Shown here: positions 42,601 to 48,428 of the stretch, piece after piece
How the letters are laid out: every line of letters starts with the position of its first letter
How positions within the stretch are numbered: position 1 is the first letter of the stretch
From: JBHIET01 sp046760785
Lineage (GTDB): Bacteria > Chloroflexota > Anaerolineae > B4-G1
DNA length: 64,000 nt
Direction of reading: 5' to 3'
NCBI GenBank assembly: GCA_046760785.1
Contig: JBHIET010000003.1
Location: forward strand, 1-64,000
Notes under the pieces: model-generated
Databases searched by the model: none
Told to the model about the DNA's origin: nothing
The model's input: the letters and a program-made list of their open reading frames with translations, nothing else
Program-made: the position numbers and the translations under genes

Positions 42601-43514
42601 TCCTCCTCGTCAAAGGCACCGCTCTCCTTGTTCATCACCTCGATAGCGCCGATCGTTTGCCCTTTAGTTTGCAAGGGAACGCACAGAACCGAGCGGGTGG
42701 TCAAGCCACTCTCTCTATCAAAGTCACCAAAGAAGCGGGTGTCCTTCGACACGTCTGGCACAATCACCGCTTCGCTGTGCTGGACAACCCAACCTGCAAT
42801 CCCCTGCCCCGGCGCCAACCGCGCACCCCGTACAAAATCCGAACCCTCGCCGGAGGTCGCAGCGAACCACAGATCACCCCTGTCCTGGTCAAGAAGGGCC
42901 ACCGAGGCTGCCGCCACGCCCAGCAACCGGATCGTGTGTTCGGTGATGACGGTCAGCGTCTCCTGCAAGTCCAGAGCGGAGATGAGGGCCTGGCCAACCC
43001 TGTTCAGAGCGGCCAGTTCACGGTTGAGTTTAATACTTACGGCCTCCGTCTCCTTGCGCTCGGTGATGTCAATGAAGCTTTCGAGCAGATGCTCGCGACC
43101 GTCCAGCATAACAGAAGCCACCGTCTTGAGGATCGGCACACTCCTACCATCGGCATTCAGTAACACACGCTCTGAGTTGTCTACGGTCTGTCCAAGATCG
43201 GTAATAGGGCAGCGTCCCTTCTCCGCCGGGCAAATGTAGTGATGACACACAGAACCAATAACCTGTTCTGGGGGAGCACCGATCATCTCGATAGCGGCGG
43301 GGTTGACATCAACGATTTCGTGGGTCTGCGCATCAATCACCACAATGCCACTCGGTGTGGAGTCCAACAGGGTCCTCAGACGCTCCTCGCTCTCCCGCAA
43401 CGTCTCCTCTACCCGCTTGGGCTGCTTTTCTGGCCCCTGCAATTTGGCCACTTGTTGGCGCAGCTTCTGCAGTTCCTCGATCAGTTGCGCTTTGGTCTTT
43501 CTTTGATCGTTCAT
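33675..43514 (-). CDS. Giant PAS/GAF sensor histidine kinase with two receiver domains
   Basis: ~3279 aa, no TM segment, so cytosolic. Order: coiled coil (1-35), PAS, GAF, PAS-PAC, GAF, GAF, PAS (about 816-938), then nine to eleven further GAF units in tandem (965-2760), HisKA with His near residue 2790 (NMSHELRTPLNS), HATPase (NLVSNAEKFT, ADSGIGI, GGTGLGLSITREFVEMHGG), then REC1 (FAITLDVMMPGKDG) and REC2 (IIILDLIMPEVDG). I count 14 GAF-like units, one of them short. Several share SWLGVPLMVGD-VLGVMAVQSYTTPGLYDEHDRDLLTAIASQ nearly unchanged, so the number grew by internal duplication. ATG 43514 is preceded by GGGGGTCGAG. It reads many inputs and can phosphorelay through its own receivers. Confidence 0.93.
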   Translation of the reverse strand: MNDQRKTKAQLIEELQKLRQQVAKLQGPEKQPKRVEETLRESEERLRTLLDSTPSGIVVIDAQTHEIVDVNPAAIEMIGAPPEQVIGSVCHHYICPAEKGRCPITDLGQTVDNSERVLLNADGRSVPILKTVASVMLDGREHLLESFIDITERKETEAVSIKLNRELAALNRVGQALISALDLQETLTVITEHTIRLLGVAAASVALLDQDRGDLWFAATSGEGSDFVRGARLAPGQGIAGWVVQHSEAVIVPDVSKDTRFFGDFDRESGLTTRSVLCVPLQTKGQTIGAIEVMNKESGAFDEEDLRLLTSLAAPAATAIETAWLYDRAQREITERKRVQDALRVEKAYLEQLFEGAPEAMVLVDTDARILRANNEFAGTFGYTLDEVLGQSIDELLAPDDLREEAASITKQVARGERTTFETVRRRKDGTLVSVSILGMPVEVDGEQVALYGIYRDITERKTVEEEIRHRSERLALINEVGQRITPILDLTELYQTVVEAVQEKVGYQYVAIFSVRDQEAALEAIAGFQTELIPSGYTQKIGEGMVGWVAQTGETLLANDVTKEPRFLPLEFLDIAAELDVPIRLGDKTIGVLAVDSDRPNVFTEADVTTLETIADQVARATENARLFEDTRSRLAQLTALQETTRAVASTLELDKLLNLITQQAATLLQGGGGIINLVDWENREEEVIAASGSQGHTLGFRSPLEGSLSGWVTLHNQPVISNQLRDDDRVDPRWRSGREQNQNAAIAPLTIKDQVMGTLVVMDKRVDFDQADLDLLIAFANQAATAIENARLYETIQQELAERKRAEEALRESEERFRLAIEAARDGLWENSLDHKRDFFSDSMFTMLGYEPLAPADAFDFFNGLVHPDDFNNFEKNYNALNQPGHDDYAVEIRLKAKDGTWRHILSRGKCVERDEEGRAARIVGIHTDITDLKRAEEALQRAHEELERRAAGLERRTTQLQAAAEVAREATAILDVQQLLDETVRLVSDRFGFYHAGIFLVDERGEYAVLRAAFSEGGRRMLERGHKLKVGEVGIVGYVAAAGEPRVALDVGEDAVFFDNPDLPDTRSEMALPLVIRGRVIGALDVQSTEPAAFSDEDVITLQTMADQLAVAIENARLVERTEAQVRELSRLYGEYSAAAWAELVSAERPLSYVYDRVDVLPAEEPPAPALDMALERGETVALVEPGATEAVLAIPLKVHDQVIGSLGIQQTDNAREWFPEEIALVEAVSDQVAMALENARLFEEARTRAEELAVLNELGQALTTYLSVDEVVDQVYRGVSRLLDTTNFYVALYDPESNAVSFPLSMEGGQRVRWESRQAGEGLTEYLIHSRQPLLMEESLPERMEELGIEMIGRTALSWLGVPLMIGGRVLGVMAVQSYTTPGLYDEHDRDLLTAIASQAAIALQNARLFEETRIRAEEMAVLNELGQALTAHLNVDQVLEETYRGASRLLRTPNFYVALYDPEKEEINFAFDVSESEEDQQYTTIPADQGLAGYIIQKRASVLIQEGLPERLEEMGVELVGELALSWLGVPLIVGERVLGAMAVQDYTTPHAFDEHDQDLLTAIASQAAIALQNARLFEETRRRARQVEAINEVGRAMTSVLDPDVILHQIVNDVKDRFGYYFVNIAMIEGDRIVLRDASTIGDSDIRPERGTVSLDLYGAGLVAEAARAGEPVLVNDVRDDPRYAFMPELPDTLAELCVPIKVRDRVIGVLDLESARPNDFDQTDLALFQSLASQAGAALENARLFEEARTRAEELAVLNELGQALTARLNVEQVLDEAYRQASRLVDTANFYIGLYDPEKDEITFPFSVSESEIDDQITVMSASQGLTGYIIRNRTSVLLGEDASEWEAEMGIETVGQEAPSWLGVPLMVGDRALGVMAVQSYTTPGLYDEHDRDLLTAIASQVAIALQNARLFEETRVRAEELAVLNELGQALTARLNVEQVLDEAYRGASRLVDTANFYIALYDPDRDEVTFALDTLEGELRRPYTTRRAGQGLTEYIIRNRQPLLMEESLPERMEELGIEMIGRTALSWLGVPLMIGGRVLGVMAVQSYTTPGLYDEHDRDLLMAIASQAAIALQNARLFEDIENRLAQLTALQETTRAVAGTLELDELLNLITQQASTLLQSDGGILNLVDWENEEDEVVAAYGSQAQALGSRNPLEGALSGWVTLHNQPVISNQLRDDSRASQPFRTGELGGQNAAIAPLTIKDQVMGTLVAMDKQGGFDQADLNLLMAFANQAAIAIQNARLFEETQARAEELAVLNELGRALTARLNVEQVLDEAYRQASRLVDTTNFFIALYDPERHELTFDFQITESEIDKETLTVMSADEGVSGYIVRNRTSVLTQENVAEQLEEMGVEMVGEPALSWLGVPLMVGDQVLGVMAVQSYTTPGLYDEHDRDLLTAIASQAAIALQNARLFEETQRRATQLATAAEVARDATAILDVDQLLDEAVHRISERFGFYHAGVFLLDERDRYAVLQAASSEGGRRMLERGHRLRVGEVGIVGYVAGTGEPRIALDVGQDAVFFNNPDLPDTRSEMALPLKVRERVIGVLDVQSTEEGAFSEEDVAVLQTMADQLATAIANARLFQDARADAMRRALINEMLQTAAASLDPEELLHRAGEVISHRLEVPSAVFTWEPEEKVLHLVAVHAADATDVPLPEGLEQVTREMNPVLFEAVMGRRTRILETTADLSGPLADVARRAQAQSAIYVPLVSRNQVLGVLDLSTLKGQPLVEAAFAELVAANLSVALENARLFQDAVHTAERLAEVDRLKSQFLANMSHELRTPLNSIIGFSRVILKEIDGPLTDMQRTDLQAVYDSGQHLLRLINDILDISKIEAGKMELSFEAVDLKEAIEGVMATAIALVKDKPIELQQSIPEDLPKVRGDERRIRQVLLNLVSNAEKFTEAGFIRVEAEASSTEVTISVADSGIGIAPEKLDSIFDPFIQVDASTTRRAGGTGLGLSITREFVEMHGGRIWVESGLGKGSTFYFTLPIKGPPLPSEEVEVEQPEPEPGQKVVLCVEDDEGVITLFRRYLSKQGYQVIGLTDSTVAVERARKLRPFAITLDVMMPGKDGWQVIQELKSDPETRHIPVILCTILSEKERGLSLGASDYLIKPILEEDLVAALDHLDREAGRHLVLVVDDQPEDRNLLRRMIEACEGYEVMEAAGGQEAITLIRQTQPHIIILDLIMPEVDGFAVLEAVKADETTRSIPIVVVTAKDLSQEERDFLTSRVEALLQKGLFEQGELLVDVAAALKRFSREGSAQDDETG
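37295..37485. repeat. 191-bp perfect direct repeat, copy A (inside the giant kinase)
   Basis: Identical to 39323-39513 over 191 bases, including third-codon positions. It encodes the core of a GAF unit (SLPERMEELGIEMIGR... to the HDRDLL region). Confidence 0.95.
39323..39513. repeat. 191-bp perfect direct repeat, copy B (inside the giant kinase)
   Basis: Partner of 37295-37485, about 2.03 kb (four GAF units) upstream in the coding direction. Confidence 0.95.
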
Positions 43515-43607
43515 CTCGACCCCCAAGAATCCAAGATTGGGAGATTTAGGATTGGTGGATTTATCTCGTGTACCATTTGACGTCTGTCATTTGATATTTG
43601 ACATTTG
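43515..43607. repeat. Intergenic simple-repeat stretch (TCATTTGACATTTG-type)
   Basis: TCCAAGATTGGGAGATTTAGG then TCATTTGATATTTGACATTTGTCACTTGTC, a simple sequence common between Chloroflexota genes. It also supplies the last codons and stop of the upstream receptor gene (SNDK). Confidence 0.6.
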
Positions 43608-45863
43608 TCACTTGTCATTTGATCGTGTACCTGTGCCCAGCCGTATAAATGCCCGGTCGGTACCGAGAGCCGCACCCAGTTCCCGCACAGCGGTCTGCAG
43701 AATGCTCTCCAAATCCATAGAAGCACGCACTCGCGTGGTGATGTCGCCGATGAGCCGCTCCTGCTCCGCTCGCTGTCGGGTCTCCTCCAGCAAGCGAGCG
43801 TTCTCTAACGCCAGCCCAACCTGAATGCTCACTTGCTCCACCAGCGCGATCTCGTCGGGGGACCAGGGCTCCGCCTCGGGGTCCTGCCGCAAGACGATGG
43901 AACCAAGGGTCTGCCCGCGCAAGCGGATGGGGGCGATCAGTTGGCGGCCGTCCTCCTCCTGTATAACGACCGGCCGGCGATGAAGCGGCAGAGCCTCCAT
44001 CTCCACTGTGAGGGAGGGAGGAGCGGAGTCCACTCCCACGCCGGTGTAGTGGTAGGCGGCTGGTTGGCGGGTCGCCCGCTCCCGCCAGGCCTCGCGTGCC
44101 TGCCGTCCATAGAGGGTTTCCAGTTCCCGCAGCGCCCGCTGGCTTTCCTCCAGCAGGCGGGCGTTCTCGATGGCCAGCGCCAACTGATCCGCCATCGTCT
44201 CTAGGATCGCTACGTCCTCGTCGGAGAAGGCTCGTTGTTCTGCGGACTGCACGTCCAGCACTCCGATCACCCGCTCCCGTACTTTCAGCGGCAACCCCAT
44301 CTCCGAGCGGGTGTCGGGCAGGTCGGGGTTATCGAAGAACACGGCGTCGGCACCCACGTCCAGCGCGATGCGGGGCTCTCCCATCCCCGCCGCGTATCCC
44401 ACGATCCCCACCGCGCCCACCTTCAACTTGTGGCCCCGCGCCAGCATCCGCTGCCCGCCTTCCGACGAGGCGGCCCGCAGCACCGCGTACTCTCTCGCCT
44501 CGTCCAGCAGGAAAATGCCAGTGTGGTAGAAGCCGAAGCGATCGGAGATGAGGCGGGCAGTGGCGTTCAAGAGTTGCCCGACGTCACGGATGGCGGCAGC
44601 TTCGCGGGCGACCTGGGCCGCGGCCTCCATGTGGACGGAACGCCGCTCCAAGTCCGCCGTGCGCTCGGCCACCCGCTGCTCCAGGCTGCCGATCAGCCCG
44701 CGCAACTGGGCCGTCATGCTGTTGAAGGCCTGCGCCAACGCCCCGATCTCGTCCCTGCGCTCTACTTTGGCGACACGTTCCAGGTCACCGGCCGTGATCT
44801 GCGCGGCCGTTTCCGCCAGCTCGCCCAGCGGGGTGGCGATGCTGCGGGTGACGAACAACGAAGCAACCACAGCAACTAGCACGGCGACCACCGCCACGCC
44901 TCCGATGGCACCCAGCATCACATACACTCCGCCAAAGGCCTCCGCCTGGTCTTGCTCGGCCAGCAGCGCCACCTGGAATTCCGGCAGCCAGTGATAGACC
45001 CCGATCACACGCTCGCCACGATAGTCCTCGTACATCCCGGAACCGTCGCTGTGGTCCTCTATCGCCGCATCGGCCCCCTGGGTGCGTACATAGGTCCCTT
45101 CCTCACCGAAGCGCGACTCGGTCAGCAGGGTATGGCTCAGGTCAACCAGGTAGGTCTTACCTGTCTCGCCCAACCCCGTTCGTTCTCCCATAATCTCGTT
45201 CAACCTGGCCGTGTTGGCACAACCAGCCAGGACGCCCAACACCTGCCCCTCTTCGTCAACCACCGGGTGGACGGCGAACACCGCCGTCCGGCCCAGTGAC
45301 GAAGAGTAGAACGGCGGCTGCACGGAGGACTCTTTTAACCCTTCCTGGAAATAGGTCTGGTCGCTGTGAATCGTGTCCTCCTGTGTGGCATCGCTGGACA
45401 CGACCGCCTGTCCCTGGAGATCTAGCAAGAGCAGTTCTTCAAACAACCCCGTCTCGCTAATATGTAACTGGAAACGCCTCTGCAATTCATCACGCATGCC
45501 CCGGTAAAGCGTGATATCAGACGCTCGCAACACAGTACGCAAAAACAATGTCGTACCCTCTTCAGCTAACACATCGTTCAGATCGGTTTGCAAGCTGGAT
45601 ATCCAGGCCTTGCTCTCAGTCTCTTTGAACATGGCCACCAACTCAATCTGACTGATCAATCGCTGCCGCACACTTTGCAGGCCCAAGATGCCTGCGGCGA
45701 CGCCGGTGGCAAGCGCCGGTATCAGGACCATCGTCACGAAAGCGATGAGCAAGCGGGCGCGGATAGTACTGAGGGAAAGGGCGTGCAGGAATTGCCAGAC
45801 GCTTCGCCCGCCGCGCCCGACCGAATCTGGCTCGCTAAGTGAATGGGAGTTGAGACTGGTCAT
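43608..45863 (-). CDS. Kinase-less receptor: TM-dCache-TM-HAMP-GAF-GAF with shared tail
   Basis: 751 aa. TM1 at about 33-57, an extracytoplasmic dCache-like domain (60-310: SDQTYFQEGLKESSVQPPFYSSSLGRTAVFAVHPV, VIGVYHWLPEFQVALLAEQ), TM2 (about 318-342), HAMP (RSIATPLGELAETAAQITAGDLERV), coiled coil, GAF1 (405-565), a second shorter GAF (570-690). It ends in the ~45-residue tail QERLIGDITTRVRASMDLESILQTAVRELGAALG that the other kinase-less receptors of the operon share. No kinase, methyl-accepting or cyclase domain. Signal output must go through partner proteins (inference). Confidence 0.88.
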   Translation of the reverse strand: MTSLNSHSLSEPDSVGRGGRSVWQFLHALSLSTIRARLLIAFVTMVLIPALATGVAAGILGLQSVRQRLISQIELVAMFKETESKAWISSLQTDLNDVLAEEGTTLFLRTVLRASDITLYRGMRDELQRRFQLHISETGLFEELLLLDLQGQAVVSSDATQEDTIHSDQTYFQEGLKESSVQPPFYSSSLGRTAVFAVHPVVDEEGQVLGVLAGCANTARLNEIMGERTGLGETGKTYLVDLSHTLLTESRFGEEGTYVRTQGADAAIEDHSDGSGMYEDYRGERVIGVYHWLPEFQVALLAEQDQAEAFGGVYVMLGAIGGVAVVAVLVAVVASLFVTRSIATPLGELAETAAQITAGDLERVAKVERRDEIGALAQAFNSMTAQLRGLIGSLEQRVAERTADLERRSVHMEAAAQVAREAAAIRDVGQLLNATARLISDRFGFYHTGIFLLDEAREYAVLRAASSEGGQRMLARGHKLKVGAVGIVGYAAGMGEPRIALDVGADAVFFDNPDLPDTRSEMGLPLKVRERVIGVLDVQSAEQRAFSDEDVAILETMADQLALAIENARLLEESQRALRELETLYGRQAREAWRERATRQPAAYHYTGVGVDSAPPSLTVEMEALPLHRRPVVIQEEDGRQLIAPIRLRGQTLGSIVLRQDPEAEPWSPDEIALVEQVSIQVGLALENARLLEETRQRAEQERLIGDITTRVRASMDLESILQTAVRELGAALGTDRAFIRLGTGTRSNDK

Positions 45864-45911
45864 AACAAGTTCTCCAAGACAGGCAGGCGCAAGAACTGCC
45901 CCTACCCCAAA

Positions 45912-47654
45912 TTATTGAGAAGATACGTCCACAAGCTCCTCGTCGGCCTGAAGAGGACTGGCCCCATCGCCGACCCCCAACCGGATCAGCCCGTCCGAGG
46001 CCCCCAGTGCCCGCGCCAGTTCTCGAACTGCCGTGCGCAGGATAGTGTCTACGTCGGTGGAGGCACGCACCCGGGCGGTGATCCCGGCCAGGAGCTGCTC
46101 CCGCCTCGCGCGCTGCCGGGTCGCTTCCAGCAGACGGGCATTCTCTATGGCCAGCGCCATCTGGTCGGCTATGGCTTCGATGAGGGCGATCTCGTCGTCC
46201 GTCCACCGCCGCCCGCCCTCCATCTCCTGCAGTCCCAGCGCGCCGATGACCTGGCCGCGCAGGCTGATGGGCGCCACGAGAGCAGCCTCCCCCGTTCCGT
46301 CACCGGTGCCCGGCTGTGCGACGATCTCCTGCTGCGCCACTGCCCGCTCAACCTCGGGCAGCGTGGCCTCGCCAAGAGGGGGCACGTCTGGCCGGGTACG
46401 TTCGTAGAGGGGAGCAACGCGACCAGGTGTGAGCCCGGATCGCTGTTCGCGCATGAGACTTCGTTGGCGTTCCTCCATCTTTTCCAAACGTGCCTGGGTC
46501 TCGGCAAACACCTGCGCGTTTTCAATGGCCACCACTATCTGGTCGGCCATCGCCTGCAATACGAGGATGTCCTCCTTGGAAAAAGCTTCTCGCTCAGTGC
46601 TGTGGATGTCCAGTGCACCGATCACCCGGTCACGAGACAATAGCGGCAGGACCATCTCCGAGCGCGTTTCCGGCAGCAGTGGGTTGATTTGGATGATCTC
46701 TATCTCGTCGTCACAACGCACTGTCTCCTCACCAGGCTCAGCCGAGGCCTGTGCAGTACTAAACCGAGCCTGTGCCGAAGCGAGGTCCAGCGCAATGCGG
46801 GCATGACCACTGGCTATGCAATGACCGACTACCGAGTCGCTGTTCGCCCCGAACCCATGGCCCTGCGCCAGCATCTGATGGCCCGCCTCACCTGTGCCTG
46901 CCCGCAGCACTGCCCCCTGCCCAGATTCATCCATCAAGAAAAGGCCAACATAATAGAGATCAAACCGGTCACGGATCTGATTCACCACCTCCTGCACCAG
47001 TTCATCCGGGTCAAGCACCGAGATGATGGCACAGGAGACCCGGGCAGCGGCCTGGAATTGGAGGGTGCGCCTCTGCAACAGAGCGCTGGCTGCGGCCAGT
47101 TCCTCCACTCGCTCCTCAAGAAGCATCTGAGAACGAGTCGCCTCAGCGCGTTTCTCTTCTACCTCTCGCACAGCGCTGGTCAAGGAGGAGTTGAACAGCC
47201 ACTGTATCAGCGTGACAACAACAGCCACCGTATAGGCAGTGCAGTATAGAGTATGGAATCCCGACCACACCATCGGTTTCTGCCAGATGAAACGGATCAG
47301 CAGGAAGACAAGGGGCGCTCCTCCTAGGACGATCACTCCGTACAGCAGGATATTAAGGATTCTGATACGCTGTCTCCCCAGTTTGAGCTCCCAGGAGGTG
47401 GTGCTTGTCGAGGGAATCCCTTGCTCTTTCCTGGTTACTTCCGACTCTAGCGGAACTGATGGAGGAGCTTCCACTACCGGTGGCTCGGCTACGACACGCT
47501 CACCTACGTCTCTGCCTTCGAGGAGGCCGGCGACGACTGTTTCCTCCAGCGGAGATTCCTCCCACTTCTCCCCTGCCTCTGGCCCCGGCTCCTGCTCAGG
47601 GATGGCGGCGGAAAACAGCCCCTTGAGATGGTCTCTGAGGTCTTTACTTACCAT
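45912..47654 (-). CDS. Kinase-less receptor: Pro-rich N-terminus, two TMs, GAF-GAF, shared tail; ParA partner candidate
   Basis: 580 aa. The first ~95 residues are cytosolic: a basic amphipathic start (MVSKDLRDHLKGLFSAA) and an acidic/Pro-rich linker. Two TMs (about 98-120, 130-152) follow, then a coiled coil (155-205), GAF1 (210-375), GAF2-like (400-520) and the shared tail (REQLLAGITARVRASTDVDTILRTAVRELARALG). The ATG overlaps the ParA stop by 11 bp, so the two are translationally coupled. The basic N-terminus may be the ParA-contacting peptide, as is known for other ParA/MinD partners; untested here. Confidence 0.82.
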   Translation of the reverse strand: MVSKDLRDHLKGLFSAAIPEQEPGPEAGEKWEESPLEETVVAGLLEGRDVGERVVAEPPVVEAPPSVPLESEVTRKEQGIPSTSTTSWELKLGRQRIRILNILLYGVIVLGGAPLVFLLIRFIWQKPMVWSGFHTLYCTAYTVAVVVTLIQWLFNSSLTSAVREVEEKRAEATRSQMLLEERVEELAAASALLQRRTLQFQAAARVSCAIISVLDPDELVQEVVNQIRDRFDLYYVGLFLMDESGQGAVLRAGTGEAGHQMLAQGHGFGANSDSVVGHCIASGHARIALDLASAQARFSTAQASAEPGEETVRCDDEIEIIQINPLLPETRSEMVLPLLSRDRVIGALDIHSTEREAFSKEDILVLQAMADQIVVAIENAQVFAETQARLEKMEERQRSLMREQRSGLTPGRVAPLYERTRPDVPPLGEATLPEVERAVAQQEIVAQPGTGDGTGEAALVAPISLRGQVIGALGLQEMEGGRRWTDDEIALIEAIADQMALAIENARLLEATRQRARREQLLAGITARVRASTDVDTILRTAVRELARALGASDGLIRLGVGDGASPLQADEELVDVSSQ

Positions 47655-48408
47655 GATTCATCAACTCCTTGGCCAGGGCGCGGTACTGTTGAGCCCCACG
47701 GGTCTTCGGCGCATAAAGTGTGATCGGTTGACCAAACACCGGGCTTTCCCTCAACCTGGTATCCACCTCGATAACAGTACTGAAGAGTACCTCGCTCAGT
47801 CCCCGCTGCATCTGGCCAAGTATGACCCGGCAGATCTTGTTGCGCCGGTCATACATCGTCACCAGCACGCGGTACTTCAGCCGTGGGTTGGTCTTCTCTC
47901 GCACGCGCTGAACCAGTTTCACAAAGTGAAGGAGCGTGTGAGCGGCATAATACTCACATTGGATGGGAATGACGAGCAAATCAGCCGCCGTCAGGGCATT
48001 GAGGGTCAGTGTCCCCAGGGAGGGCGGACAGTCAATCAGGACAAAGTCGTAGAAACCCTCGTCCATAATATCCAGCCCGTTCTTCAATCTGAATTGATAG
48101 CCCGGTCGCCCATAGAGGATTCTGTCGAGGACGACGAGCCCCTGATTGGCAGGCACGATGTCCAGGCCGTATACCGGACTCTCGCGGCTGACGCCAACCA
48201 GCGAGGCGTTTCCCAGAAGGGCATCTCCCACTGTGCGACGCAACTCCCTCGGTTTCAACCCCATCGAGAGAGTGAGATTGGCCTGGGGGTCAAGATCAAC
48301 GAGCAGGACAATCTGCCCCATCTCGGACAGGCAGGCTCCCAACGACAGGCAGGTAGTGGTCTTGGCCACCCCTCCCTTTTGATTGCTGATGGCGATAGTT
48401 GTAGCCAT
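47644..48408 (-). CDS. ParA/MinD-family P-loop ATPase
   Basis: 254 aa. Deviant Walker A SNQKGGVAKTTT (residues ~8-19), Walker A' VDLDPQANLT, Walker B FVLIDCPPSLG. Basic residues near the C-terminus could bind DNA non-specifically. There is no ParB and no parS in view, and the protein sits within a receptor operon (20 bp after the 943-aa receptor, overlapping the 580-aa one), so it is more likely an orphan ParA that positions or partitions a protein cluster than the chromosome ParA. The nearest published parallels are PpfA and ParC for chemotaxis clusters. Confidence 0.9.
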   Translation of the reverse strand: MATTIAISNQKGGVAKTTTCLSLGACLSEMGQIVLLVDLDPQANLTLSMGLKPRELRRTVGDALLGNASLVGVSRESPVYGLDIVPANQGLVVLDRILYGRPGYQFRLKNGLDIMDEGFYDFVLIDCPPSLGTLTLNALTAADLLVIPIQCEYYAAHTLLHFVKLVQRVREKTNPRLKYRVLVTMYDRRNKICRVILGQMQRGLSEVLFSTVIEVDTRLRESPVFGQPITLYAPKTRGAQQYRALAKELMNHGK

Positions 48409-48428
48409 AGCTGATCCCTTCCTATTGC

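Noticed and set aside
47644..48408. ParA as chromosome or plasmid partition protein
   Set aside because: No ParB, no parS-like sites and no replication gene adjacent; embedded in and overlapping receptor genes.
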